In this document: positions 57,265 to 64,000 of the stretch, piece by piece
How positions within the stretch are numbered: the stretch's first letter is position 1
Layout of the letters: every line of letters starts with the position of its first letter
Virus record (IMG/VR): IMGVR_UViG_3300037231_000119
Location: 62,001 to 126,000 of that record
Length of the DNA: 64,000 nt
Reading direction: 5' to 3' (one strand)
DNA from: a virus
The notes under the pieces: generated by a model
Database searches by the model: none
What the model saw: the letters and a program-made list of their open reading frames with translations, nothing else
What the model was told of the DNA's origin: nothing
Program-made: the position numbers and the translations under genes

Positions 57265-57618
57265 ATGTTTGTATTTGGAAAGAAAAAGAGAACTACGAAA
57301 GAAATACTAAGCGACTACTTTATCATTACTAAGGAGGACGCCAAAAATCTTTTCGAGGGTAAAGTCCTACTAAACAAAGAATACGATTTCGATAATCTTT
57401 ATGCCTATAATGTAAAGAGCCTTGTTGAGAAAAATAACGAAATCTTGCTTACGTTATGCAAAGATAACTTGGTGGGCGAGATTCGATTTTGTGAAAATCT
57501 TGATGGAAACGAAAAATCGGAAGGCACTTACAGATTTTCACAAATTGTGAACGGTCGAGTAGTAGCCGCTCTAAAGAAAAATGAATTGCTGTTTACGGCA
57601 GATAAATTAGGAGAATAA
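57265..57618 (+). CDS. Unknown protein
   Basis: A 117-residue protein from ATG 57265 ([19 protein letters not shown]), with GAGG upstream; the start lies two bases after the previous stop. The later part is charged alpha/beta ([20 protein letters not shown]). No family recognised. Confidence 0.5.
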   Translation: MFVFGKKKRTTKEILSDYFIITKEDAKNLFEGKVLLNKEYDFDNLYAYNVKSLVEKNNEILLTLCKDNLVGEIRFCENLDGNEKSEGTYRFSQIVNGRVVAALKKNELLFTADKLGE

Positions 57619-57619
57619 T

Positions 57620-57832
57620 ATGTTTGATACGCATAAGTTGAATGAAACGGGATTTGAAGCAGTTAAGAATTTTAAGACTTTGATGTCCAAAGCGGTCCAA
57701 GAAGCGTTGACCTATCTGCCAGAAGGTCGAGAACGATCCGTTTTCGTCACCAAACTGGAAGAGGCGATGTTTTTCGGTACGAAGGCGATTGCGTCTAAGC
57801 CAGAAAACCACACTGAAATCACTAAGTACTAA
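57620..57832 (+). CDS. Acb2-like cyclic-oligonucleotide sponge candidate
   Basis: A 70-residue protein consisting of a helical hairpin: [20 protein letters not shown], a short turn with LPEGRER, then [20 protein letters not shown]. The pattern of a turn with R-E-x-S followed by a helix (T/L)KLEEAxxxxxKAIA is that of the Acb2/Tad1 hairpin family (T4 Vs.4 is a member). Family members are hexamers that bind cyclic di- and trinucleotides or glycosyl-cADPR signals and so block CBASS or Thoeris immunity. The RBS AGGAG lies 7 bases upstream. It stands in a cluster of early-type small genes, the expected place for an anti-defence gene. Confidence 0.6.
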   Translation: MFDTHKLNETGFEAVKNFKTLMSKAVQEALTYLPEGRERSVFVTKLEEAMFFGTKAIASKPENHTEITKY

Positions 57833-57843
57833 AGGAGAATTAA

Positions 57844-58146
57844 ATGGGACGACCTAAGAAAGAGCCATTGACCGAGAATCAGAAACTTGCCAAACGGATC
57901 GGCCCAGATGCCGAAGACGTTCTTAAGGAACTCGAGGCCATGGATGTTGCTGACCTTAACAAACGGATCGCAGTTTCAAATACTGCAATTTCTGACACCA
58001 AAGCTGAGCTTAACGAGAATGCTGAATATACTCAAGCTAAAGAAGACGTGAAACTCCTCAGTTCAGGATTCCGAGAAGTAAAGACTCGCCAGAATGCTAT
58101 CATTGCGGTCTGCGTTCAACTTCGTAAGGATAAGGGCATTACTTGA
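57844..58146 (+). CDS. Conserved phage protein, unknown function
   Basis: A 100-residue helical protein, MGRPKKEPLTENQKLAKRIG, with LNKRIAVSNTAISDTKAELN, ending in a cationic tail. The pattern (basic GRPKK start and a helical body) occurs in many phages without a known role. It follows the Acb2-like gene with AGGAG. Confidence 0.55.
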   Translation: MGRPKKEPLTENQKLAKRIGPDAEDVLKELEAMDVADLNKRIAVSNTAISDTKAELNENAEYTQAKEDVKLLSSGFREVKTRQNAIIAVCVQLRKDKGIT

Positions 58147-58646
58147 TCTCCATCATAGCCTGCATGACTCAAGGCGGAGTCATTGGATCTGGCAACGCAC
58201 TTCCTTGGGATCTTCCTGAGGATATGAAGCGGTTCAGGGAACTAACTACTGGGCATCCAGTAATTATGGGCCGTAAGACTCACGAATCTATTGGGCATGT
58301 TCTTCCTAATAGAACAAATATCGTGGTCTCCAGGATTGGATATGTAGCTAAAGAGGGATTATATAATAGGGATAAGCTAGGCCCATTAGACATAAATATG
58401 GCCCTAGAAATAGCTAAGGAATCGCCTGGATCAGAAGAGATTTTCATTATCGGCGGTGGCGAAATTTACAGTCAAATCATTGATTTGGTTGACAAACTAT
58501 ATCTGACTATCATAAATAGGGACATACCGGGAGATACCTATTTTCCGGAAATTGACTACAGCCAGTTTGATATGCAAATGAAGGGATGTTTCTGGAATAG
58601 GGATTTCGAATATTATTTTTTAACTTTGGAAAGGAAAAAGTCATGA
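58143..58646 (+). CDS. Dihydrofolate reductase
   Basis: A 167-residue DHFR with a TTG start that overlaps the previous stop (TTGA) and has AAGGG upstream. Signatures: ISIIACMTQGGVIGSGNALP, WDLPEDMKRFRELT, GHPVIMGRKTHESIG (NADPH site), and EEIFIIGGGEIYSQII. It regenerates tetrahydrofolate for thymidylate synthesis; T4 frd is comparable in size (193). No thymidylate synthase is visible in the window. Confidence 0.9.
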   Translation: MISIIACMTQGGVIGSGNALPWDLPEDMKRFRELTTGHPVIMGRKTHESIGHVLPNRTNIVVSRIGYVAKEGLYNRDKLGPLDINMALEIAKESPGSEEIFIIGGGEIYSQIIDLVDKLYLTIINRDIPGDTYFPEIDYSQFDMQMKGCFWNRDFEYYFLTLERKKS

Positions 58647-58933
58647 AAAGTAGAGATTTTTGTTACTGGCTTCAGGGATGGTTTGAGCTAAACGGCACAG
58701 TTGATCATAGAGACGGGGCAACGCCCGAGACGATGGCCATGATTAAGAACCACCTCGCCATGGTCTTTAAACACGACATTGATCCCTCAAATGGGGATAA
58801 GAAACACAATGAGGAACTGTCTGAGATTCATAAGGGACAAGTTCATATTCCTCGGCCTGACGGGGCTGGCGGGAGTGGCAATCCTGGTGACCGACTTGTA
58901 TCGCTAAATCCGACGCAAATACTTAATTGCTAG
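58643..58933 (+). CDS. Conserved phage protein, unknown function
   Basis: A 96-residue protein starting MKSRDFCYWLQGWFEL, with MIKNHLAMVFKHDIDP. This CYWLQGxFEL...IKxHL form is found in many phages next to replication genes, but has no known role. The C-terminal segment is Gly/Pro-rich. It overlaps the DHFR stop (ATGA). Confidence 0.6.
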   Translation: MKSRDFCYWLQGWFELNGTVDHRDGATPETMAMIKNHLAMVFKHDIDPSNGDKKHNEELSEIHKGQVHIPRPDGAGGSGNPGDRLVSLNPTQILNC

Positions 58934-58940
58934 GACCCCC

Positions 58941-59285
58941 ATGACCGAAATTACCTTAAAAGAAGTAGAGGTTTCCAAAATCAACCTTAAACCGGGCGAT
59001 ATTCTTGGAGTTACCATTAAGGACGACGATATTAACTCTATCAAGCTAGAAGAACTCAGAAACAGATTTCAGGAACTATTCCCTTATAATCAGGTTCTTA
59101 TGTTCGGCGTAGGTCCCGAAAATGAAGTTAGATTTTCAGTTATTGGTTCTCCTACAAAGAATATTGGATGTGGAACTCAATCCTACTGTTCTGACTGCAG
59201 TTGCGGTAAAAAGGAACGAAACGAAGCGACGGATCAGTTGACTGCCGAAACAGAGAAATTGGACTTATATAAAAATGATTTCTGA
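58941..59285 (+). CDS. Unknown protein with Cys cluster
   Basis: A 114-residue protein: helical/strand body (NSIKLEELRNRFQELFPYNQ; VLMFGVGPENEVRFSVI) and a CGTQSYCSDCSCGKK cluster, probably metal-binding. Its last 11 bases overlap the RuvC-like gene start. No family recognised. Confidence 0.5.
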   Translation: MTEITLKEVEVSKINLKPGDILGVTIKDDDINSIKLEELRNRFQELFPYNQVLMFGVGPENEVRFSVIGSPTKNIGCGTQSYCSDCSCGKKERNEATDQLTAETEKLDLYKNDF

Positions 59286-59940
59286 ACGTATTCTTTCAAT
59301 CGATCTCAGCTCAAAAACAGGCTGGGCCTCTATGGTCAGTTCTGATTCTGGGATCGTATTGGAAGAATACGGTACGCTTCCTCAAATACATAAGCCCGAT
59401 GGCTATTATCCCGCCGACTACGTTTTATGGGCCCATGCGGTCTTTGAGGAAATTGAGAAATTGATCTTAAGGTTCAAACCCACCATATTGGCCATCGAAG
59501 AGACCGTTGGAGGAAGTAAATCGGTATATAGCCAGAAGTTTCTCGAATGGTCGCATTTTTTACTTGCTTCTTATATAAAAAACACGAATACTAAGGCTGT
59601 GTACTTATTGACAGGTGCTTGGAGAAGCGAAGTGGGCTGTAAGATGACCAAAGAAGAGTCGCTGCATAATAAGGAAGTTAAAAAGTACAAAGAAAGTAAC
59701 AATACCAAGATAGCCCGTGATATAAACGGTAAACGTATAGGCAAACTGACAAAGAAGCACATTAACGTTAGACGAGCAAATGAAATTTTTGGCCCTTTCT
59801 TGAAAGAGCCGCTTAGGAAAAAAGACGAAGATCAGGCGGACGCCCTTTTACTTGGATTTGCGTTGCATTTACGCAGACTTAAGGGTAATGATAAATCTGA
59901 AGAAGTTAGCATGGAAGATATTATTAAGGATTCAATATGA
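59275..59940 (+). CDS. RuvC-like Holliday junction resolvase
   Basis: A 221-residue RNase H-fold nuclease. Acidic residues in order: ILSIDLSSKTGWASM (Asp near residue 9), TILAIEETVGGSKSVYS (Glu), KKDEDQADALLLGFAL (paired Asp). This is the arrangement of RuvC-type resolvases, which cut recombination junctions and branches before packaging. A basic insert (TKEESLHNKEVKKYKESNN) follows the second motif. It sits with SbcCD and RNase H in the replication-recombination cluster. Confidence 0.8.
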   Translation: MISERILSIDLSSKTGWASMVSSDSGIVLEEYGTLPQIHKPDGYYPADYVLWAHAVFEEIEKLILRFKPTILAIEETVGGSKSVYSQKFLEWSHFLLASYIKNTNTKAVYLLTGAWRSEVGCKMTKEESLHNKEVKKYKESNNTKIARDINGKRIGKLTKKHINVRRANEIFGPFLKEPLRKKDEDQADALLLGFALHLRRLKGNDKSEEVSMEDIIKDSI

Positions 59941-60803
59941 GCGATTTCTGGAATAAAAAAGCTACTCCGCAGCCAAAGCCATGGGAAGCCCCTGCGGTTC
60001 AGGCCCCTGCTCAAGAAGTTATTCTGGATGAAGAGGCCATGTCCGAACTCCAGGAAGATCCGGAATTGGACATATTTCAGGAAGAGGAAGATGACACTTT
60101 TGAAATAATGAGTGACGCCGGACTTCGTTTAGAACAGGGAAGGCTCTACCAGATGATTCTGCAGCATGATCTTTTTGGGGTGACCGATGCTGATCCAAAA
60201 GCCATTCGTAATGTCCAACGGGAGATTCGTAAGTTCGTAAGAGAACGAATGGAAATAATGCTTGGTATTAGGCAAGAGCAGGCTATCCAGGAAACTATCG
60301 TATCTTCCCCCTTTAATGATCTGGAAGTAACGGTCCTTAAGATGTTGGCCGATAAGATGTCTAAGGGGCAAACTAGTCAAAGTCAGCCTCCCACTCCAGC
60401 CCCAGTTCCTGTAGCGCCCAAAAAGGACGGTATTTCTTCCATTAGTGGTCAGCTTAGGCCCAATACGAATCCAGCCCCTATTGGTAAACCACTCTCTAAG
60501 ACCGGCAAGGTTATTCCCAAAGCGACCGTTCCAGCTAAACCAGCCGCCAAGCCAGTTCAAACCAAGAGCGCCCTTAAGCCTGACGAATCGGTCCTTCAGA
60601 AACCAGTGGAAGAAATGACTCAGGAAGAGCTTGCGGCTTATGAGGCAGCAGCTTTTGAGAGAAGGTCTAAAAATAAGGCAGCAATGCCAAATAACTTAGT
60701 TCCGCATCCAACACCACAGGCGCTAGAAATGCTCTACGCTTCACAAGTTCAACAAGTGTCCTCAGGCCCATTGGGCAACCTATTAGCATTAACCAGTCGA
60801 TAA
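59937..60803 (+). CDS. Unknown large-phage protein, helical core with Pro/Ala linker
   Basis: A 288-residue protein: acidic N-terminus, then a helical core (RLYQMILQHDLFGVTDADPK; EIRKFVRERMEIMLGIRQEQ), then a long Pro/Ala/Lys linker (AKPAAKPVQTKSALK) and a C-terminal helical part with EEMTQEELAAYEAAA. Likely a DNA-binding or scaffold protein, no family recognised. It overlaps the RuvC-like gene's end by 4 bases. Confidence 0.5.
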   Translation: MSDFWNKKATPQPKPWEAPAVQAPAQEVILDEEAMSELQEDPELDIFQEEEDDTFEIMSDAGLRLEQGRLYQMILQHDLFGVTDADPKAIRNVQREIRKFVRERMEIMLGIRQEQAIQETIVSSPFNDLEVTVLKMLADKMSKGQTSQSQPPTPAPVPVAPKKDGISSISGQLRPNTNPAPIGKPLSKTGKVIPKATVPAKPAAKPVQTKSALKPDESVLQKPVEEMTQEELAAYEAAAFERRSKNKAAMPNNLVPHPTPQALEMLYASQVQQVSSGPLGNLLALTSR

Positions 60804-60818
60804 ACAAGGAGATAGTAA

Positions 60819-61517
60819 ATGTCAGAAGATAAACGTACCGCAACTCAAAAGATCGAAGACCTAGAGAAGGTCGTAACCATGCTTTACCAAAGCACCTCAC
60901 AGATCAAAAACGCTGTTGAGAATTTGCTAAAGAGTCAGGCTGAGATGGGATTAGTTAGAGATGCGTTGAAATTACTCAACAAGAAGACTGAGGCCATTAT
61001 TCAGGCTGCGGCACCAGAGACCGGTATCACAGTTGCCGCAGTGTCTAATCTGGTCATCGCCATGAATGTTGAGGATCTCAAGGCTCAGGTCGCGGGTTAT
61101 GTCGCTTCTGGTCATCTCGCCCCAACTGATGAAGTCGCCGATAATACCTATTTGGTCTGCGAAGAGTATAATGCTGACGGCACCGTCGCGAATCCTCGTA
61201 TCCAGTTCCGCCTTGATTCACAAGATCAAGAGACTGGAGAGCTTCTTAAGGGCAAGAAGGTCGGAGACGCAGTTTCCTTTGGCGAGAACAAGTTCTCAGC
61301 TAAGATCCTGGAACTCTACACCCTTACTGAACCTAAGGCTCCGGAAGCTTCTGAAGCTCCCGCAGCGGAGACTCCTCCTGCTGAGACGACCGAAGCTCCC
61401 GCTGCTGCACCTGCCGAGGCCGCTCCCGCTCCAGAAACGATCTCTCCTCCTACTGAAAGTCCAGTAGTTGTGTTCGTTCCTTCCGAGCCAGGCAATATGG
61501 TTACGGCTGCTAGCTAA
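60819..61517 (+). CDS. Unknown protein with GreA/FKBP-like segment and Ala/Pro/Glu-rich tail
   Basis: A 232-residue protein with an AAGGAG site. Residues 10-90 are helical (KIEDLEKVVTMLYQSTSQIK), residues 100-165 hold a beta domain (IQFRLDSQDQETGELLKGKK, VGDAVSFG, then SAKILELY) that resembles the C-terminal unit of GreA-type factors. The last 70 residues are a repetitive Ala/Pro/Glu stretch (EAPAAETPPAETTEAPA). Function unknown. Confidence 0.5.
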   Translation: MSEDKRTATQKIEDLEKVVTMLYQSTSQIKNAVENLLKSQAEMGLVRDALKLLNKKTEAIIQAAAPETGITVAAVSNLVIAMNVEDLKAQVAGYVASGHLAPTDEVADNTYLVCEEYNADGTVANPRIQFRLDSQDQETGELLKGKKVGDAVSFGENKFSAKILELYTLTEPKAPEASEAPAAETPPAETTEAPAAAPAEAAPAPETISPPTESPVVVFVPSEPGNMVTAAS

Positions 61518-61548
61518 TTTCGCCATGTGTATGGTGTGAAGGTATCTG

Positions 61549-61577
61549 AGTTACTGGCTCCTTTGGGGCTGGTAACT
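61549..61577 (+). promoter_or_regulatory. 13-base-pair hairpin upstream of the exonuclease gene
   Basis: AGTTACTGGCTCC-TTT-GGGGCTGGTAACT: all 13 positions pair (with G-T wobbles), loop TTT. It lies between two genes with no T run after it and 22 bases before the ATG at 61600. It may be a processing site or translational regulator rather than a terminator. Confidence 0.45.
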
Positions 61578-61599
61578 TATGATAACTAAAGGATTTTTA

Positions 61600-62433
61600 A
61601 TGAAAAAGTTTGAAGGCCTTAAAATACTTGTCCTGGACATTGAAACCTCCCCACTTCTGGTATGGTGTTGGGGTCTTTTTGATCAGAATATTGGACTTAA
61701 CCAAATTAAGCAGGACTGGAACGTACTTAGTTTTTCTGCTAAATGGTACGAGGGTCGGAATAAGAAAGTTTATGGCCCAAACAATAAAGTAATCTACCAC
61801 AGCTTAGCCAATAAAAAGGACAAGACTGACGACAGGGATCTCCTAGAAGAAGTTTGGAAGTTGTTGGATGAGTGCGACATCCTCCTTACTCAAAATGGGG
61901 TTCGCTTTGACAATAAGAAACTCAATGCGCGGTTCGCTCTCCATGGTATGAAGCCCCCTAGTAGTTTTAAGCATATCGACACACTTCAGATCGTAAAAAG
62001 AAACTTTGCCTTAACTTCCAATAAGTTGGAGTATCTTTCGGATAAGTTCTGTACCAAATACAAGAAGATGACCGAGAGAGAGTTTGCTGGTTTCAGTCTA
62101 TGGAAGGAGTGTCTGGCTAATAATAAGCGGGCTTGGGCCGAAATGAAAAAGTATAACTCGTACGACATTTTGTCCCTAGAGGAGCTTTATCAGAAAATTG
62201 GCAATTGGGACACCTCAATTGATTTCAATGTTTATTCCGATAGCCTTGAGACCGTCTGCAAGTGTGGATCTAAAGAGTTTAAGAGCAAGGGCTACCATTA
62301 TACGTCAGTTGGTAAGTTTAGTCGATCAAAATGTGTAAAGTGTGGCGCTGAGACTCGCGGACGCAAGAACCTACTTACTAAAGAAAAGAAGGAAACTGTT
62401 AGGACTGGAACTCCAAGGAATAGCTCAAAGTAA
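61600..62433 (+). CDS. DnaQ-like 3'-5' exonuclease with zinc ribbon
   Basis: A 277-residue protein from ATG 61600, 6 bases after AAGGA (an ATG at 61579 lacks a site). DEDDy exonuclease motifs: LVLDIETSPLLVWCW (Asp, Glu), ILLTQNGVRFDNKKLNARF (Asp), and KYNSYDILSLEELYQKI (Tyr, Asp). The C-terminus adds VCKCGSKEF and SKCVKCGAETRG, a zinc ribbon, and a basic tail. The role is probably proofreading-like trimming or recombination; no polymerase is attached. Confidence 0.75.
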   Translation: MKKFEGLKILVLDIETSPLLVWCWGLFDQNIGLNQIKQDWNVLSFSAKWYEGRNKKVYGPNNKVIYHSLANKKDKTDDRDLLEEVWKLLDECDILLTQNGVRFDNKKLNARFALHGMKPPSSFKHIDTLQIVKRNFALTSNKLEYLSDKFCTKYKKMTEREFAGFSLWKECLANNKRAWAEMKKYNSYDILSLEELYQKIGNWDTSIDFNVYSDSLETVCKCGSKEFKSKGYHYTSVGKFSRSKCVKCGAETRGRKNLLTKEKKETVRTGTPRNSSK

Positions 62434-62440
62434 GAGTCCA

Positions 62441-62449
62441 TGATATACT
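62441..62449 (+). promoter_or_regulatory. Extended -10 promoter
   Basis: TGATATACT: extended -10 like those at 28812 and 48791. No convincing -35. 22 bases before the ATG at 62471. Confidence 0.5.
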
Positions 62450-62470
62450 AGGTCTAAAGGATGGACTAAA

Positions 62471-62863
62471 ATGGCGAGTAAAAACGAACAACTAGAGCAA
62501 CTCAGTAAGGCCATTGCCGATGCCGATATTCGCCTAAAGTCCATCCAGATGAATATCGAGAAGATAAGTGCTGAAATTTCAGTACTATCCCCTAAAAAGA
62601 GCGAACTTAAACAAAATATTGAGTTTCATAAAAAAGAGGGTACTGTCCCTATTGCTCATGAATTTAAGAAGGCTCGAGCTGAACTTTCTAAGACTACGGC
62701 TAGACTTATCTTACTTACTTCAGACCTAAAGAAATCGCAAGAAGCGTGCCAACAAGTAATAGAAATAATTGATAAGTTTAAGAATGACCAGGCGGCTCTA
62801 CTTAAAACCAGCGAAAATAATGTATTGAGACCAAAGTTTGGAGCTAACCGTGGACAAGAATGA
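62471..62863 (+). CDS. Coiled-coil protein, unknown function
   Basis: A 130-residue protein, nearly all heptad-like helix (LEQLSKAIADADIRLKSIQM; TARLILLTSDLKKSQEACQQ), with a basic end. No family recognised; could be a structural or nucleoprotein factor. Confidence 0.5.
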   Translation: MASKNEQLEQLSKAIADADIRLKSIQMNIEKISAEISVLSPKKSELKQNIEFHKKEGTVPIAHEFKKARAELSKTTARLILLTSDLKKSQEACQQVIEIIDKFKNDQAALLKTSENNVLRPKFGANRGQE

Positions 62864-63077
62864 AATGCAGGCTAAGATCAGGACCGTTGAGGACTTCATT
62901 CATTCCCCGAAGCATAAAAATAGCTTAGAGAATTTCCTTGCTAAAAATGAGAACTTCTTGGAGAATGGAACAATAGGGCGGCTTTTGATGATGTCGCCTG
63001 ACGAGGTAGAAGCTATCTACCAAGAGTCCATTAAAGAATTCAAGAAGGAAATGAACCAAGATGGGGAATCGGATTGA
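62850..63077 (+). CDS. Small acidic protein (GTG start)
   Basis: A 75-residue helical protein (MDKNEMQAKIRTVEDFIHSP). GTG at 62850 has GGAG 6 bases upstream; ATG at 62865 is an alternative. Its end overlaps the RNase H start by 17 bases. No family recognised. Confidence 0.45.
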   Translation: MDKNEMQAKIRTVEDFIHSPKHKNSLENFLAKNENFLENGTIGRLLMMSPDEVEAIYQESIKEFKKEMNQDGESD

Positions 63078-63699
63078 GGTCTTTGCAGATGGCAGCGCCA
63101 CCACGAAAGATAATCCGGGAGGGTGGGCCAGTGTGGTCCTTTTCGATGGGATCCTTCATAAAGAACTCTCGGGGCATCTAGAATCGGCCACAAACAACGA
63201 CGCCGAGCTTCACGCTGCAATAAATGGCCTAGACTACGTAATGGACTACGTACGTGTTTTTAATGGCACCTTTCCACATTTAGATATAGAAAGCGTCACA
63301 CTAATTTCGGACTCCCAAATAATTCTGAACTGGGCTAACGGATCTTATAGGTTTAAGCAGGAAGACAAGCTCCATCTTTACAATAAGTTGCGTGATTTAG
63401 TACAAACTCTAAACGCCAAAACAAAATGGGTCAAGGGGCACAGCGGTCATGTATGGAACGAACGCTGCGATCACTTAGCCAACTTGGCCCGTAAGAAGAT
63501 CCCAGAAGCTCCTTCAGATAAGGTCATTAACATCAATCAGTCCCTCATCGGCACTAAAAAGACAGGCACCTGTTCTATTTGGTATGGCGGGGTTCTAAAG
63601 GTTATTGACTTTTCGCAAGGCTTAGTAGAGACTTATAATAGAGATGTCCACGGAAAACGTGGATCTGTAATTGAGATTAGAGAAGGGAAAGAACGATGA
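63061..63699 (+). CDS. RNase HI-like protein with C-terminal extension
   Basis: A 212-residue protein. RNase H catalytic pattern: IEVFADGSATTKDNPGGWAS (Asp), NNDAELHAAINGL (Glu), TLISDSQIILNWANGS (Asp), and WVKGHSGHVWNERCDHLANL (GHSG and Asp). It removes RNA primers from RNA-DNA hybrids. The last 65 residues (TGTCSIWYGGVLKVIDFSQG) are an extension of unknown fold. Its end overlaps the next ATG (ATGA). Confidence 0.85.
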   Translation: MGNRIEVFADGSATTKDNPGGWASVVLFDGILHKELSGHLESATNNDAELHAAINGLDYVMDYVRVFNGTFPHLDIESVTLISDSQIILNWANGSYRFKQEDKLHLYNKLRDLVQTLNAKTKWVKGHSGHVWNERCDHLANLARKKIPEAPSDKVININQSLIGTKKTGTCSIWYGGVLKVIDFSQGLVETYNRDVHGKRGSVIEIREGKER

Positions 63700-63881
63700 A
63701 TATGGACGACCCCAAAGTAAAAGAATCTCTCGGTAAAAGCATCCAGGAGCTTATTATTATGCCTAGTGAAGAGTTTAGGCAATATATGGACGAAGCCACC
63801 AAGAATTTGGTTGATCTGAGCACTTATCAAGACGACAATTTCACTGGTGTTTTCTCTGCAGAATTCTTGAGGGAGACATAA
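63696..63881 (+). CDS. Small acidic protein
   Basis: A 61-residue protein, MNMDDPKVKESLGKSIQELI, helical, coupled to RNase H by ATGA. No family recognised. Confidence 0.45.
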   Translation: MNMDDPKVKESLGKSIQELIIMPSEEFRQYMDEATKNLVDLSTYQDDNFTGVFSAEFLRET

Positions 63882-63887
63882 GCTTAT

Positions 63888-63971
63888 ATGGGACGAACGG
63901 TGCTGAACAAGAGAGATTACATAATTTCTCAATTGACATCAAACAATATACGGGTCAATATTGGGATATGA
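63888..63971 (+). CDS. Possible small peptide gene
   Basis: A 27-residue frame (MGRTVLNKRDYIISQLTSNN) with GGGAGA 12 bases before its ATG. Its stop overlaps the next ATG (ATGA), which favours real coupling over chance. Confidence 0.35.
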   Translation: MGRTVLNKRDYIISQLTSNNIRVNIGI

Positions 63972-64000
63972 GTGATACTTATTTTGTAGCCATGGATTCA
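63968..64000 (+). CDS. Gene start cut by the right edge
   Basis: ATG at 63968 opens MSDTYFVAMDS and remains open to the end of the window. Only 11 codons are visible, too few to identify. Confidence 0.3.
   Translation, partial: MSDTYFVAMDS

Noticed and set aside
1-64000. tRNA genes, rRNA genes or a CRISPR array
   Set aside because: No cloverleaf with a GGTTCGAATCC-type arm in a non-coding stretch was found, and no series of equal-length direct repeats with spacers exists. The few TTCGA matches lie in coding DNA.
1-64000. Temperate lifestyle
   Set aside because: No integrase, excisionase, CI-type repressor or partition gene is visible in this window. The remainder of the genome is not available, so only the absence here can be stated.

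Overview
The window comes from a large tailed double-stranded DNA phage with a contractile tail (myovirus morphology). A tail sheath and tail tube pair, a portal, a large terminase, a prohead protease with scaffold and major capsid protein, a GroEL-like chaperonin, an SbcC/SbcD-type recombination pair and a sigma-like transcription factor all sit in tightly packed operons. Both window ends cut genes, and no DNA polymerase or helicase-primase is present, so the genome must be considerably longer than 64 kb. The host cannot be named. Sigma70-like promoters, AGGA-type ribosome binding sites and two peptidoglycan-degrading enzymes show only that it is a bacterium.

Layout. About 1-21.1 kb is on the minus strand. 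Read right to left it is a virion module: neck/tail proteins, a lytic transglycosylase with a 2H-type N-terminus, a 792-residue protein beginning with a GGDEF/mCpol-like palm domain, then sheath, tube and tail fibre. At 21.1-22.5 kb a plus-strand pair encodes a metallopeptidase and a dATP/dGTP diphosphohydrolase-like protein. At 22.5-28.8 kb is the head module: HNH nuclease, major capsid, scaffold and an accessory structural protein on minus, then an HNH-like nuclease and the prohead protease on plus. At 28.8-32.7 kb are small plus-strand genes and a minus-strand M15 endolysin. At 32.7-44.0 kb, on minus, are GroEL, TerL (with intein), a structural protein, portal, a coiled-coil protein and a MuF-like head protein. 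From 44.0 kb to the end, on plus, are repair, replication and regulation genes: a UvsW-like helicase (with intein), sigma-like factor, GroES-like protein, SbcD, a small-terminase candidate, a secreted ClpP/SppA-like protease, SbcC, an Acb2-like sponge, DHFR, RuvC-like resolvase, DnaQ-like exonuclease and RNase H.

Expression logic. A short element, CCAATCTTA(T) read in the sense direction, lies just upstream of at least 14 genes or operons. They are mostly virion genes and selfish nucleases, on both strands. The sigma-like protein at 48.8 kb has a recognisable region 2 but stops at the start of region 4, as in factors that read only a -10 element, so I propose it as the reader of this motif. 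Ordinary or extended -10 host-like promoters precede the sigma gene, the SbcC gene and several other plus-strand genes.

The window carries seven free-standing homing-type endonucleases. It also has two LAGLIDADG inteins, both splitting Walker A motifs. The most unusual items are a circularly permuted ice-binding-type (DUF3494) domain inserted in the tail sheath, the palm-domain protein, a capsid-peptide copy inside the prohead protease, a duplicated two-gene membrane cassette, and a set of cyclic-nucleotide-related modules (palm domain, 2H domain, Acb2-like sponge) that may act against host signalling defences. All functions are read from sequence motifs; no database search was run.
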